Assembly (NCBI GenBank): GCA_000733355.1
Contig: JNVV01000010.1
Location: 724,324 to 788,323, forward strand
Length of the DNA: 64,000 bases
Direction of reading: 5' to 3'
From: Falciphora oryzae
Lineage: Eukaryota; Ascomycota; Sordariomycetes; Magnaporthales; Magnaporthaceae
Each line of letters opens with the position of its first letter. Positions within the stretch are counted from its first letter, which is position 1. Position numbers and translations under genes: made by a program. Of the stretch, positions 1 through 10,325 are shown in pieces. The notes beneath the pieces were generated by a model, which had not been told where the DNA came from, ran no database searches, and saw only the letters and a list, made by a program, of their open reading frames with translations.

Positions 1-864
1 ATAAGCAGGGGTAGAGAGAGGGTGACGCCGAGTTCGATAGAGATCGCTTAACATAAAAATGATACCAATACATAAGGTCCTTTTTCCAGCCCAAAATGAC
101 TCCGTGAATAATCCCATCTAGGTTGTGTGTGCACGCTTGGCCAATATCCTTACGAGACCGGCCTGCTGGACTGGTTCGCTGGATACTGTTTGAAAAAGAG
201 TAGTTAGGATTAATAGAAAGTAGAAAGGAGAAAGAGAGCAAAGACCGGAAGGGGAACGTTGGGTGGCAGGTGGTCCGCGAGTGTCTTCACGCGGTATGGC
301 GCTTCAAAGCTTCGACTTCTTGATGGCCGGCAGAGACATATGCAGAGTAAAGGCCTGCCCGCGAGTGCTTGGCCGTGACCTTTTAGAGGCACGGAAATAT
401 TGCTTGCATGCGTAGCAATTGCAATGCCCTTAAACTCCGGGCTCGTCATGAACGGGACCATCCTTCTCCCACGTGTGAAACCGACTGCGGAAGTCCTCAA
501 GATGAAGGGCCCGCTTGGATGGAACTATCGAGCGCCGGGGCGTGCGTGTTGGAACCATGGACATGTCGCTAACCTTCATGTAGCTGGAGTGACGCCGGTC
601 TTCAACCTCAACTTCGGGCAAGAAGTTGTCGTAAACTTGGCGCCGAGGTGTTTGCGTGTGTGAAACATTTTGCTCTGACCGAGCCATAGTACACGAGGAA
701 TGAGGAAGACGTCGAAGGATGGCCGTGGCCGTGCGGTCCGAAGAGTTGGCCGCGCATTCATGCTCGATGCTGGACTGAGGCTTGATATCGAATACAGGCT
801 TGATGGATGACGCGTTGGGAACAATGCGGCCAGGTGGGAACATCGCTGGCACAAGTCGAGGACC
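1..864. other. Flank downstream of PEX13, no recognised gene
   Basis: Sequence beyond the PEX13 stop codon. It holds a 140-codon open frame on the minus strand (430-852) rich in Arg and Ser, without a recognisable domain or intron signals. I do not call it a gene. The PEX13 3' UTR probably occupies the right part. Confidence 0.5.
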
Positions 865-2395
865 CTAACTATAAAACTGTGACTTCTGGAAGCTCTCGGC
901 ACTGATGTCGCCAATCCTGGACGAGGGAACCGGGGGCGCCTGCTTCCGTGCCACCATATTCACGGGTGCGCTGATGCTGCTGGTCAGCGAGCTAGTCCTG
1001 GTGCTCTCACCGCCAGCAGCAGCGGCACTGTCCTTGATAGCGGCCCTAGCGACTGCGGTAGACGCGGCTGTGTTGTTGGTCTGACGCTGCATGACCTCGA
1101 GGAAGTTTGCCGGGAGATATCCAATGCGTCCGTCCCTGGAACGGCATCGCCACCATTCGGAAGGGTTCCCGTTCGGGTCAGTGCGGCCCAGAACTGCGAC
1201 AAAGTCGCCCTTCTTCACGTCGAGATCGATACCAGCCGTGGGGCCGCCGCCGCCTTGCTGGGCCAGCGTCGTTGGGTCAAAGTCGTAGAGAACGCGGCAG
1301 AACTCGAGCTGGGTTGGATCCACGGCCAGTTGCTGCTGGCTTTGTACCTCGAGGCGGCGGCGCTGCTCCTCCTCCTGTGAGGCAGCCAGGGACCTGATGG
1401 CCTTGCTCATGAGGAAAGGAAGACCGAAGGCGGCGAGGACGAAGAAGAAGAGTGGCTTGCGGCTCGGGCGGAGCTTGCCGTCTGGGCCAAGGTTGGCGGC
1501 GCCGCTACGGCCCTCGAATCGTGCGAAGGCGGCTGGCGTGAGGGCCTTGGCGTCGGCGGGCAGCGGCCTGCCAGTGAGCTTCGCAATGAGGCTCCTGATC
1601 CAGCGCATCAGGGTAAAGATGCCCAGGACGGAGCCAAGAGCGTCGCGCAAGTTGCCAAACTGCTCGGCCACAGAGACCATGGCTGTAGATACGTTTATGG
1701 TTAGCAAGGGGAACCAGCAAGGGAGAGCACTAGAGATGACAGCAGCACTAACCGAAGAAGCTCGAGTGTGTGGCCATGTAGGTGCTCTCGAGCATCTGTG
1801 CAAACCCCCCAAAAGCGCCGACGATTCCCTCGAGCATCTGGAAGGTTTGCTGGGTGCTCATGTTGAAGCGGTTGGTCAGGCTGTTGGGGTCGTTGGGGTC
1901 GCCCTGCGCGCCGGCCATGCCTCCACCATACATGCCGCCGCCGTACATGCCACCGCCGTACCCGCCGTAACCGCCATACATGCCGCCGCCGTACCCGCCG
2001 TAGCCTCCGAACCGAGAATACATTCCTCCGCCGTATGGGGAAGAATAGGCCGCGCCGTACGGAGACGCGCCGTAGGGGCTAGCGCCGAGAGGTCTCGAGT
2101 ACGCAGCGGCAGTCTGAGTGACGGTGTTGGCTAAGCTCGTCGGTAGTGCAGGAAGAGCGGGCGCGCCGCTCGCCGTGGCCGGGGTTGCCGTCGTGGTTGC
2201 GGGTATCGTGGGGTTCGTCGAGGTCGCAGGGGCCGAGACTACTATGAAGCCATGATTAGGATCGCGTACAATCCGGCGTACCGCCGGTCTTGTTTGCGCA
2301 CTTGCGCCTACGGCGAGCGAGCCAGGGGAGGCGTTCATACTTGGTGACGCTGCAGTCGCGCCTGCTCTCTCCCACGGCTTCGGTGGTGATGCCAT
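865..2395 (-). CDS. PEX13: Peroxisomal membrane protein PEX13 (SH3 domain docking factor)
   Basis: Peroxin of the docking complex in the peroxisomal membrane that binds PEX14 and the PTS1/PTS2 receptors during matrix protein import. Two exons: 2395-1753 and 1682-865, with a 70-bp intron (GTTAGT donor, CTAAC branch point, CTACAG acceptor), giving 486 aa. The N-terminus (MASPPKPWERAG) is typical of PEX13. Residues about 110-165 are a Gly/Tyr/Met-rich repeat region (YGGYGGGMYGG-type). A hydrophobic middle part follows, then a basic linker and a membrane segment ending in PFLMSKAIRSL. The SH3 domain lies at about residues 343-410 (ALYDF-type start VLYDFDP, the WW pair in SEWWRCR, and the closing GYLPANFLE). 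The tail is Ser/Ala-rich and ends in SQFYS. The length agrees with filamentous fungal PEX13. The exon join restores one frame through the conserved EQFGNLRDALGS segment. Confidence 0.95.
1915..2050 (-). repeat. Tandem Gly/Tyr/Met-coding repeat in PEX13
   Basis: Short repeated units rich in CCGCCG and TACATG on the plus strand encode overlapping YGG and GGGMYGG motifs of PEX13 exon 1. Units differ by a few bases and are in frame, so length changes would keep the protein open. Confidence 0.8.
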
Positions 2396-3224
2396 TTCTG
2401 CGTTGATCAGCGTGGATAGCTGGCGGGCTTGCTACGCTCGTTGCCGTGTCGGTCTGTCGTGCGCTCCCGGAGCAGAAATCTCACGGATGGGTGGCGAAGG
2501 GTGCGGTCGCAGAGTCGAGCTCTCGCCACGGGGACGGGCGACTTCGGCTTGCCCCCGTCCGACCGTCGAGTCCAGGGCAGGGAGCGGGCCGTGCAACAAA
2601 AAGAAATAGACGTTGGATAAACAGCAATTTACAAAGAGAACGAAATGCAGCGCGGGCGGAGCGACTGCCGACGGCGCTAGAGCGCGAGGGATGATTGTCG
2701 CTTGCGGTGATTGACAAAAGCAGCACGGTCCAAACGTGTAAACCAGGAGCCTCTTGGGACCTGGACTGGATTGAATGGGACTCTCGGTGTGGGGATGCGG
2801 ACTGGAATCGATATTATGTCAGCGGTCCAACTGCTGTGGCGGGAGGGAGCGGCCGGGGACCTGCCATGTGAATGAGCTCGGTCGGGTTCGGCTCTGGGGA
2901 AACGAAGACGGAGAGCCTCGGCGTTGGGCACATTGGCCCCACAAAAACCAGAGCTGTTTGCGGGTGCCTGTCGCCAGGGACTCAATTCGATCAGTGTAGC
3001 CGGGCATTCACTAATCTCCATGCTACACCGAACCTACTGTGTGCGCCTTCAAGTTTTGACTTTGCGGTATTTGTAGAGGCTACAGGTGCATTTAGAGCAA
3101 AGAGCAATCAAAATATATCAAAATCTGGAACCACGCATTTCCATTTCATCCTCCGAATCTCCATCATACACAATGTTCACCCACCCTCCTCCACATTGCT
3201 CGCCTTCCTTCTTCACTGATCCGC
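2396..3224. other. Intergenic: PEX13 promoter and NmrA-like gene 3' flank
   Basis: 830 bp between two minus-strand genes. It should contain the PEX13 promoter and 5' UTR and the 3' end of the NmrA-like gene. No conserved gene or clear motif was recognised. Confidence 0.5.
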
Positions 3225-4408
3225 TCACTGGAGATCCTTGAATGCCTTCGAAGAGGCCAGGAACTCAGGCCAAGTCGTGAGCTTCTCGCCCGCACCCTCG
3301 ACCAGCTTCGCCGTGCCGTCCAGGCTGGCGCCGCCATAGTAGCCGCCCTCGGCGAAGAGCCGCATGTTCTGGAGCAGCTCCTCGGCCGCCGCGGGCCCGC
3401 CCATGATCGGGGCCATGAAGGCGAGGTAGTCGGCGTGCGGCGTGCTGTAGAAGCGCGCCGTGGCCCCGTCGCGGGGGAAGGCGGCGCGGAACCCGGCCAC
3501 GAGCTCGTCCGGGGTCATGTACGCCGCTGACGCGTACACGCGCTCGCCCAGGAGCGAGCCGCGGTTCAGCACGATGGCCTTGACGTACTTGCCGCTGTCG
3601 CCGACCTGGAAGATGGGGATCGGCGCGTCCGCCGGCACGGGCAGCGCCAGCGTCCAGGCGTTGTCGGGCGGCGTCGGCCGGAGGGCGCCGGACTCGAGGT
3701 TCGAGAGGTAGAAGCCGGGCATGAAGAAGGTCGAGGGCACCCCGACCGATCGTGCGTGCGCCTCGACTTCGGCCTTGCTGTCAAAGTGCAAGACCTTGTC
3801 GAGCTTCCCTTTGGTGACTGTTTTATCTGATGTTAGCTAGATCCGACACCCCTTCGTCTCTCCTCCCACCGTCCAAGTGGATTCTACTTGCGTTCGGTCA
3901 CGTTGAGCAAAGAGCTCAGGATGAGATGTTGGACATTGTTTTCCTGTTGCGTAGCTACTGTCAGTGCGCTGCTCAGCCGATAGCAAAAGGCTCGAGTACT
4001 AGACTGACCTTGGCAGCATTAACGATGTTCTTGCCCTGCTCTATCTCCCGCGCCTTGCTGCCAGTCTCCCAGTAGTTGGTGACGGCGAACACAGTGTTGG
4101 AACCCGCCAGAGCCCTGGCTAGGGAGCTCTTGTCGTCCATATCGGCCTGGTTTTATATGCACGCAGTGAGTGCTTCTTATTAGCAAACCTGTTGTTGAAA
4201 AATAGTTAGGGGCATACATGGCACTTACAGCGACAACGTCGACGCCCTTCGCAGCCAGGGCCTGAGCCGCCGGCTTGGACACGTCACGAGTGATACCGCG
4301 AACAGCCCATTCCGCCTTCAGCTTGGGATCGGAAACGAAGGTCTCCACGATCGAGCCGCCCTGCTTTCCCGTCGCACCGAAGATAGCGATAATCTTCTTT
4401 CCAGCCAT
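3225..4408 (-). CDS. NmrA-like family NAD(P)-binding protein
   Basis: Atypical short-chain dehydrogenase of the NmrA/HSCARG family, soluble NAD(P)-sensing Rossmann proteins related to the nitrogen repressor NmrA; most paralogues have unknown partners. Four exons: 4408-4229, 4146-4009, 3943-3892 and 3817-3225, giving 320 aa, the usual family size. The N-terminal Rossmann glycine motif GATGKQGG is at residues 10-17. Exon 2 carries the conserved stretch NTVFAVTNYWE. Exon 3 is only 52 nt and encodes the strand ending LSSLLNVTE. Exon 4 begins LTKGKL and carries the substrate-side region with HFDSKAEVE. The third intron (3891-3818) has a GC donor (GCAAGT) and an AG acceptor; no GT donor keeps the frame. 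A paralogue of NmrA rather than NmrA itself is likely. Confidence 0.9.
3818..3891 (-). other. GC-AG intron in the NmrA-like gene
   Basis: The donor reads GCAAGT after ...GTGACCGAAC, a GCTAAC branch point precedes the acceptor AAAACAG, and joining gives the family sequence NVTELTKGKL. The nearby GT (GTAGAA) would shift the frame. Confidence 0.85.
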
Positions 4409-5456
4409 TGCGTTTTGTGTTTGCGATGGTCTTATATAAGGTAGTCTGGCGGAGAGGTAGAAAGAGGCTAGTAGATAGAAGACTACCTAGGCTGCCGTAT
4501 GCTTCTAATGATGGTTAAAGCTGTATTTGAGTACGTGGATGAGGGGTCAGGGGGTGAAGGTTAGATGTTTGTGATGGTGAAGAAGCATGCTGTTGCCAGA
4601 GACATATCGAGCGAGATGCGTGATACTTATACGCGGCATTCTAACTATCCAAAAGGACTGTTCATGCATGCGGTAGCTAGGAGAAGCATCAGTACTGGGA
4701 TGGGCTACATCTGATAGTGACACTAGGCTATTTCGATCGCAGCCCTACTGCCCCCGCTCAACAGACGCCATGTTTTTCATTGTGCGTGTACTATCCAAGA
4801 GAAACAGAGGGAAAGTTATCGGCCTAGACCGACGACGTGTGGAGTTTCCGGCATGCTTTGTCACCGAGATTATTTAGTCAGAGGTATCAAATCGAACAGG
4901 TCGAGGCCGGGCGTGATCCGATGTGTCGGAAACACCAGGGGCTATTCAAAGCCCGCTTTCCATCCTCGTTCTCGCGATGCGGGGTATGGCATCCAAGGCA
5001 GTCTAAGTCTAGACCGGGACCCATAATGGCGAAGACCCGAGCCGGCATGCGGCTGTTGTTCTACACCTTTCGTCAGCATCTAGACGGCCAATCTCGCCGA
5101 CGACTAACTTGGCGTCGATTGAACGGCTAAAGTCTGCTGCATATGTAAGCAATGGACCTTGCGCCTTTGACGTTAGGGGGAGCACACTGCAAACCAGCCA
5201 TGCATCTGTCCAATCAAGTGTGCATCCGCCGCGGCCGCATTCATCGCTTGGCGCCACGGCAGCTAGTGGGGAGGCGATTACAAAGCCCGTACCAGGCCAT
5301 CACACCCTTCTTACTTTGTATGGACGCAGGTGTGGCATCAACGCTTCGGCCATGCATAGCTATTGGTGTTCTGTCGTTGTTGTAGGAATCAGTGCTGGTA
5401 TCGACTTGCCAGATGACATTCCTTCATAGTGATTTTCACATGCAGTGCAGACAAGT
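4409..5456. other. Intergenic: NmrA-like promoter, RAD2 3' flank
   Basis: About 1 kb between two minus-strand genes. The part next to 4408 should be the NmrA-like promoter. No other gene or recognised element was seen. Confidence 0.5.
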
Positions 5457-8400
5457 CTAGGACCTTGCCTTACACCCCGCCACCCCTTTACCCCTTTTCC
5501 GTCCGCGGGTTGCCTTCCGACTACTTCCTGCATCGACAAACTCGTCATCGTCGCCGTCGTCATCGCTGACAGCTACAGCTTCTCCGCCTATCATTTCTAG
5601 GTCGTCGTCAGCAGACACAGCAGACCCACGAGCCTTCCTCTTTTGCCCGCTTTTGCCTTTCCCTTTTCCGCTGCTTCCCACTGCAACATCCGCCTCCCCC
5701 TGCCGCTCCTGGCCGTCCTCAGATGCTGCGGCACGCTCCGAGCTGTTGCTGCTGGCCCCGGCCTGGGCTTTTAACCTAGACACAGCGACCGCCATCCGTT
5801 TGCTGCCTCCTCTTGCCTGCTGTCTCCGCGGGGCGAACGCTTCTCTCCCTCCGCCTCCCACGGACTCTCCCCCGACCGCAGTCATGGGCCCAGGCGCTGC
5901 CGCCCGTGCGCCCGCGCCGACTGTGCCCGAGAAGTAACGTGTGATGTTGCTTTGTGTGCCCTCGGCCTCGCGCCTGTTCATGTCACGGATGACGGGCACC
6001 AGAATCTCGTCCGTGCGCTCCTCGCCCCAGCCCACCGTCGACATCAGGAACGTCCGCAGGCCGCGCAGGTCCGGCGCCCCCCACTGGAATGGCTGCGGGT
6101 CGCTGTCCACCTCGGGCCGCATGTATGCTTCGGGTACCGCTGGGCTGGGGAACCCGGGCGGGAGGAAAAGTCGCTTCCCCTGGGACTTGCGGAACTTGCG
6201 CCGGAACGTCGAGCGCTCGGGCTCGGCGTCGCGGGGGTTAAGTTGCGTCACCGACTGCACGCCGTGCCACCACTCGGCAAACTGCTTGAGGCCGTCCTCG
6301 CCGGGGAACTCGGACAGGATCTCGACGGCAGTCACCGGCCCGATACCTGGCAGCCCGTCAGTGTAGTCGGACCCCAGCAGTTGAGCGAGCGCTACGAGCT
6401 GTGGGCGGCCTAGCGACAGATCACTCTCCAGGTCCGATGAAAGGTAGCACTCGACGAACTTGTTGCCGTTGAACATGTTCTTGTACACGCGCGTGCCTCC
6501 AAAAAGAAACGTGTCCGAGTCGTCGGTCACGATACCGTCGACGAGGCCCAGCCGCACGAGCTCTGCACACTGCGCCTCTGCCTCCATGGGCGCGGTTATG
6601 TAGGGTATGCCGAACAGACGGAGCAGCTGCTGGCACTCTGCCACCATGACCTGTGACACCTCGTCCGCGTCTCGCCGGTCGCGCTTCTGCTGCGCCCTGA
6701 GCTGCCGCAGCTCCTTCTCGTACAACAGAGGGTCTCTGACCTCATCCTGGGCTGCCGATGCTGAGGGTATGTTGTTGTTAAGCGTGCTCGCGAAACGGAC
6801 ATGCGCCTCGGCTTCCTCGGCCATCTGTACTAGCAGCTCCTCATCATCAGAGTCGCTGAATTCGTTGGAATCCTCGCCGGCAGCAAAAGCGTCGCCGGCT
6901 TGAGCGACGTCTAGAGTTTCCCTTTCTATGCCATCCTCTAGGTTTGGAATGAGCACATCCTCAAAAGCTGCGTCGTCATCTTTATCCTGGTCCTCTGGCT
7001 CGAGAATAGTCGAAGGCTCGGGCACACTTGTAGGTGCCTCCACGATATCGACGTCCTCAAATTCCACTTCAGGTGAGGGTGGGGGAGAGGACGCAGCTGG
7101 CGCGGTGACGGCTGGCTCGGCGGCATGAACTGGTTCTGGCTCTGGCTCTGGCTCTTTTCTAGATTGAAGCTCAGGCTGTGCTTCGACCGGGGTTTCTCCC
7201 GGCCCACCGGGTTGTCCTAGCGGCGCAACCTCAGGAGCCTGTTGTGAAGTTGCAGTTTTTGGAGGAGGGGGTGCCTCGATGATTTCGACGTCATCATCTT
7301 CGCCCTCGGAAGAGGACTCAATCACCACCAATTGGTTCCTTTGCTCACGCTGGAAGCGCAAGCGTTCCTCCAATGCATGCTGACGGTCCTGCGCGCTCAT
7401 TTCCGCATGCGATTCCACCTGGCTCCGCACCGCATCCCTGATGTCGCCTTGGTCGTCTTGAAGCCATGGGGGAAGCGGGAGGGGACGTTCCGGCTCGGGA
7501 ACTGGCCTCTCGAACCCTCCTGCAAGCTCGTCCTCGTCGTCAGGTTCGTGCGCCGCCGACTCCTCGGCGGTCGGCTTGGCTATCAAGGCAGTGCCGCCAT
7601 GGGGCACCGTTGACGACGGTTTGGCGGAGGAAGAAGCCCTCCAATCTAGTTTTTCGAACGGTAGCGGCCCGCCGAACGGATTTTTAAAGCTCGTAGATGC
7701 GGCTGGTTTGCCGGGCTCGGTAGTTTTAGCGGCAGCCCCCTGCTGCTGCTTCTTGCGCCTTGCCGAAGCAATAGCGGCCTGCAAGTCTTCATCGCTGTCA
7801 CTATCGTTCCCACCAGTCACGGCTACGCGCGGCCGGGGCACTAGGCGACTGGATCTGCTGTTGACGAGGCGGGCGATGGCCTTGCCGCTGAACCCTGGGA
7901 TTGGTTTGGGCGCCTCCGCGGCCTTCTGCTCCCACCCTGGTCGCTGTTCGACTTCGGCCGTGTCAACTTCTTCCTGAGTCGCGCCCGTTGCCTGCCGTGC
8001 TTCGTCACGCCCATGTTGAGTTTTGAGCGACAGGGCTATTGCTCGACTGATGTCTTCTTCCTCGTCTGCTTCCAGCCTGAGGTCCTCCTGTACTTGTTCC
8101 TCGAAGAGATCATCCATGTCGTTTTCCTGGGCCACAAACATGGACTCATCTTCGTGGCTAGCAGCGTGCTTCCCGGTAGGCAGTCTGTTTAGGCCTTCAA
8201 TGGGCACGTCTTCAAAGTCGTCCTCGTCCTCCCATTCGTCATCATCCTCGTCCTCGGGGTTGACAGCGAAGCGAGAGGGGGCATCGACGTCTATAGGGTT
8301 GCTCGCTACGCCCTCGTTTTGCCGCGAGACGACGCCGAGCGCCCAGCCGCCTTCAGCGCCCTCGTTCTTGACTAGAATGTACTCGCGATCCCTCTCACTG

Positions 8401-9329
8401 TTGATGCGGCCGCCGACCGTCAGGTCCGCGCTCTCGCCCATGCCCAGCTCGATCATGAGGCGCTGGGTCAGGCGGTTGCGCTCCTGGACGCGCTCGATCT
8501 GGAACCGCGAGAAGGCGCGGCGGTCCGGGAACATACGGTCCAGCTGCTCCTTGCTGAGCCCCATGCGCAGGCGGCTGCGGATGCGGGCGGCGTTCAGGAT
8601 GTTGAAGCGGTCGGCCGGCGGCAGGCTCTTGAAGAAGCCGCCGTCAAAGTCGATCTTGCTGAAGTCGTACAGGTTGACATCCTCGCCGCGGTGGAACTGG
8701 CGCGCGTAGTTCTCGAGCTCGTCGATGCTCATGACGCGCGGGTCGTTGGGCACTCCCATTTCGTGCATGCTCTTGTCCAGCTCTGGCAGGTGGTATGCGT
8801 CCTGCTTGTGGAACTTTCGGTTTTTTTGCCTCTCCGCCTGGCTTAGAAGCTGCTCGTCGGCGTAGACCAGGTTTTCCGTTGCTGGCATCACCTCGCCCTC
8901 GGCAATGCCGTCCTCGCCTTCCGCGGGGGCGGCAACGGCGGCGGTCTTGCGCCTGAGCCGATCGGCCTCACCCTCCGCGAGCCGCTGCATCTGCACGGCC
9001 AGCAGCTTGTTCGCGGTGCGGGTAGCATCCTCACGACGGCCCTCACGGCGGCGGCGGCGGTTCTGCAGGGTAGCGCGCTTGAGGACGGGGGCACCGCCGT
9101 CGAAGACAAAGACGGGTTGTATGCCAAACCAGAGCAGCTTGCAGATGCGGCGGAAGAATCCGACGACGTGGGAGCTACGCAGCGCGTTGCCCTCCTTGTC
9201 GCGCACGGCCTTGAGGAACTGGTAGATCCAGATGGATGCGTCCACGGCGAGGCGCTTTCGGTTCAGCGTCGCCAGGTTCGTCGGGCGGGCGCATGGCTGC
9301 AGCACCTGCCAAAGCCCGTTGACTCCCAT
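5457..9329 (-). CDS. RAD2: DNA repair endonuclease RAD2/XPG (Rad13)
   Basis: Structure-specific nuclease that makes the 3' incision in nucleotide excision repair, acting with TFIIH in the nucleus. Intronless frame of 1290 aa, a normal length for fungal RAD2. The frame stays open 31 codons further upstream, but MGVNGLWQVL is the invariant XPG start, so translation begins at 9329. The N-nuclease part (residues 1-100) contains the catalytic aspartates in AVDASIWIYQ and VFVFDGGAP. A long acidic, disordered spacer follows (about 100-870). The I-nuclease part (about 880-1010) contains TAPMEAEAQCAEL, IVTDDSDTFLFGG and the helix-hairpin-helix GSDYTDGLPGIGP. A PCNA-binding PIP box, QSNITRYF, lies near residue 1126. 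The tail is basic (nuclear localisation type). Divergent from NAA38 across 531 bp. Confidence 0.97.
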   Translation of the reverse strand: MGVNGLWQVLQPCARPTNLATLNRKRLAVDASIWIYQFLKAVRDKEGNALRSSHVVGFFRRICKLLWFGIQPVFVFDGGAPVLKRATLQNRRRRREGRREDATRTANKLLAVQMQRLAEGEADRLRRKTAAVAAPAEGEDGIAEGEVMPATENLVYADEQLLSQAERQKNRKFHKQDAYHLPELDKSMHEMGVPNDPRVMSIDELENYARQFHRGEDVNLYDFSKIDFDGGFFKSLPPADRFNILNAARIRSRLRMGLSKEQLDRMFPDRRAFSRFQIERVQERNRLTQRLMIELGMGESADLTVGGRINSERDREYILVKNEGAEGGWALGVVSRQNEGVASNPIDVDAPSRFAVNPEDEDDDEWEDEDDFEDVPIEGLNRLPTGKHAASHEDESMFVAQENDMDDLFEEQVQEDLRLEADEEEDISRAIALSLKTQHGRDEARQATGATQEEVDTAEVEQRPGWEQKAAEAPKPIPGFSGKAIARLVNSRSSRLVPRPRVAVTGGNDSDSDEDLQAAIASARRKKQQQGAAAKTTEPGKPAASTSFKNPFGGPLPFEKLDWRASSSAKPSSTVPHGGTALIAKPTAEESAAHEPDDEDELAGGFERPVPEPERPLPLPPWLQDDQGDIRDAVRSQVESHAEMSAQDRQHALEERLRFQREQRNQLVVIESSSEGEDDDVEIIEAPPPPKTATSQQAPEVAPLGQPGGPGETPVEAQPELQSRKEPEPEPEPVHAAEPAVTAPAASSPPPSPEVEFEDVDIVEAPTSVPEPSTILEPEDQDKDDDAAFEDVLIPNLEDGIERETLDVAQAGDAFAAGEDSNEFSDSDDEELLVQMAEEAEAHVRFASTLNNNIPSASAAQDEVRDPLLYEKELRQLRAQQKRDRRDADEVSQVMVAECQQLLRLFGIPYITAPMEAEAQCAELVRLGLVDGIVTDDSDTFLFGGTRVYKNMFNGNKFVECYLSSDLESDLSLGRPQLVALAQLLGSDYTDGLPGIGPVTAVEILSEFPGEDGLKQFAEWWHGVQSVTQLNPRDAEPERSTFRRKFRKSQGKRLFLPPGFPSPAVPEAYMRPEVDSDPQPFQWGAPDLRGLRTFLMSTVGWGEERTDEILVPVIRDMNRREAEGTQSNITRYFSGTVGAGARAAAPGPMTAVGGESVGGGGREAFAPRRQQARGGSKRMAVAVSRLKAQAGASSNSSERAAASEDGQERQGEADVAVGSSGKGKGKSGQKRKARGSAVSADDDLEMIGGEAVAVSDDDGDDDEFVDAGSSRKATRGRKRGKGVAGCKARS

Positions 9330-9860
9330 CGCGGGTCTTCCGACGGGAGACCACCCAGTGCCCTGGCGTGACGTATATGATGTGGATGATTGTGAAGAAA
9401 AGACACCCCTGAGCCGGGACACGTTCCTGCGGCTTTCACGGAATCTTATGCTTAGCTCCCAGAGATATCATTGTTGATTTTGGATCCGGGCTCCAATACC
9501 CGCGGCACACTGAATGCATGTGTTGGTTGGATGAAAGCAGTGTTGATCATCATCGAGCAATAGTTCCAGGCATCCAAGACCTAGCTTGAAGGTCTGACGG
9601 CGGCTCGGAGCTAACCTCAGCTCTCCGAGGACGCAGCGCACCTCCCAGCCCAGGACGCTGGAACGCTCCACCCTATCAGCGGGCCCATCCACTGGCGCTC
9701 CACTAAACACACTCCGTATTTCCTCATTTCTCCGACCGTGCTAGCACCAGACTGGATTTACTAGGTTGCCCGCGCCCAAGAATTTGATTGCATCACGCCC
9801 TCATCGCCGTCGCATGCCCACGATACGTCGCGCTACCGACGCACGACAGGCCCGCCGACG
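9330..9860. promoter_or_regulatory. Divergent promoter region RAD2 / NAA38
   Basis: 531 bp separate the divergent start codons and must hold both promoters. No defined core element was identified. Confidence 0.5.
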
Positions 9861-10325
9861 ATGGACGAGGAAGAATCGGCCGCGTACCTGGCCTCGCTCC
9901 TGAACAAAAACCTGCGCATCACCACAACCGACACCCGCATGTTCTGGGGCCAGTTTAAGTGCACGGATCCGGTTTGTCTCGACCTTCTCCTGCCCCTCCC
10001 CCCCTCCCCTCTTGTCGTCTTTCTGATCGCGACGCTAACAGCACCAAACACAACAAAAAAGGACTGCAACGTCGTGCTCGCGCATGCCTACGAGTACCGA
10101 CGCCCAACCGCCGAGCAGGTGGCCGAGGAGGCGCGTCGTGCGGCCGCCGCCCAGCGTGCCGCCTTCAGCCTCGACATGAACTCGCGCTTTCTCGGCCTCA
10201 TCGTCGTCCCCGGCGAGCACATCGTCAAGATCGAGGTCGAGGAGTTTGCCAGCCAGATGCGTGGCGGCACCGGGTCTGCTACTTCTGCTGCCTCTAACTC
10301 GGAGGCACCCGCCGAGTTTGTGTGA
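9861..10325 (+). CDS. NAA38: LSM-domain protein, NatC auxiliary subunit NAA38/Mak31
   Basis: Small Sm-like protein, probably the auxiliary subunit of the NatC N-terminal acetyltransferase (Mak31/LSMD1). Exons 9861-9971 and 10062-10325 give 124 aa. The 90-bp intron has a GTTTGT donor, GCTAAC branch point and AAAAAG acceptor; it contains no in-frame stop, so the unspliced frame also stays open. The Sm1 motif is seen in NKNLRITTTDTRMFWGQFKCTDP and joins directly to DCNVVLAHAYEYR, the family pattern. The Sm2 motif is RFLGLIVVPGEHIVKIEVEE. An Ala/Arg-rich helix-like insert separates the two, as in LSMD1 proteins. The tail is Ser/Ala/Thr-rich. A spliceosomal LSM protein is less likely because of the divergent Sm2 box. 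Confidence 0.9.
   Translation: MDEEESAAYLASLLNKNLRITTTDTRMFWGQFKCTDPVCLDLLLPLPPSPLVVFLIATLTAPNTTKKDCNVVLAHAYEYRRPTAEQVAEEARRAAAAQRAAFSLDMNSRFLGLIVVPGEHIVKIEVEEFASQMRGGTGSATSAASNSEAPAEFV

Noticed and set aside
430..852. 140-codon minus-strand frame downstream of PEX13
   Set aside because: No recognisable family, unusual Arg/Ser/His composition, lies where the PEX13 3' UTR is expected.
9330..9422. Upstream in-frame start of RAD2 at 9422
   Set aside because: MGVNGLW at 9329 is the invariant XPG N-terminus needed for the active site; the upstream 31 codons are probably 5' UTR.
9972..10061. Unspliced reading of NAA38 through its first intron
   Set aside because: The 30 extra residues (Leu/Pro-rich) would split the Sm1 motif, and the intron has good donor, branch and acceptor signals.
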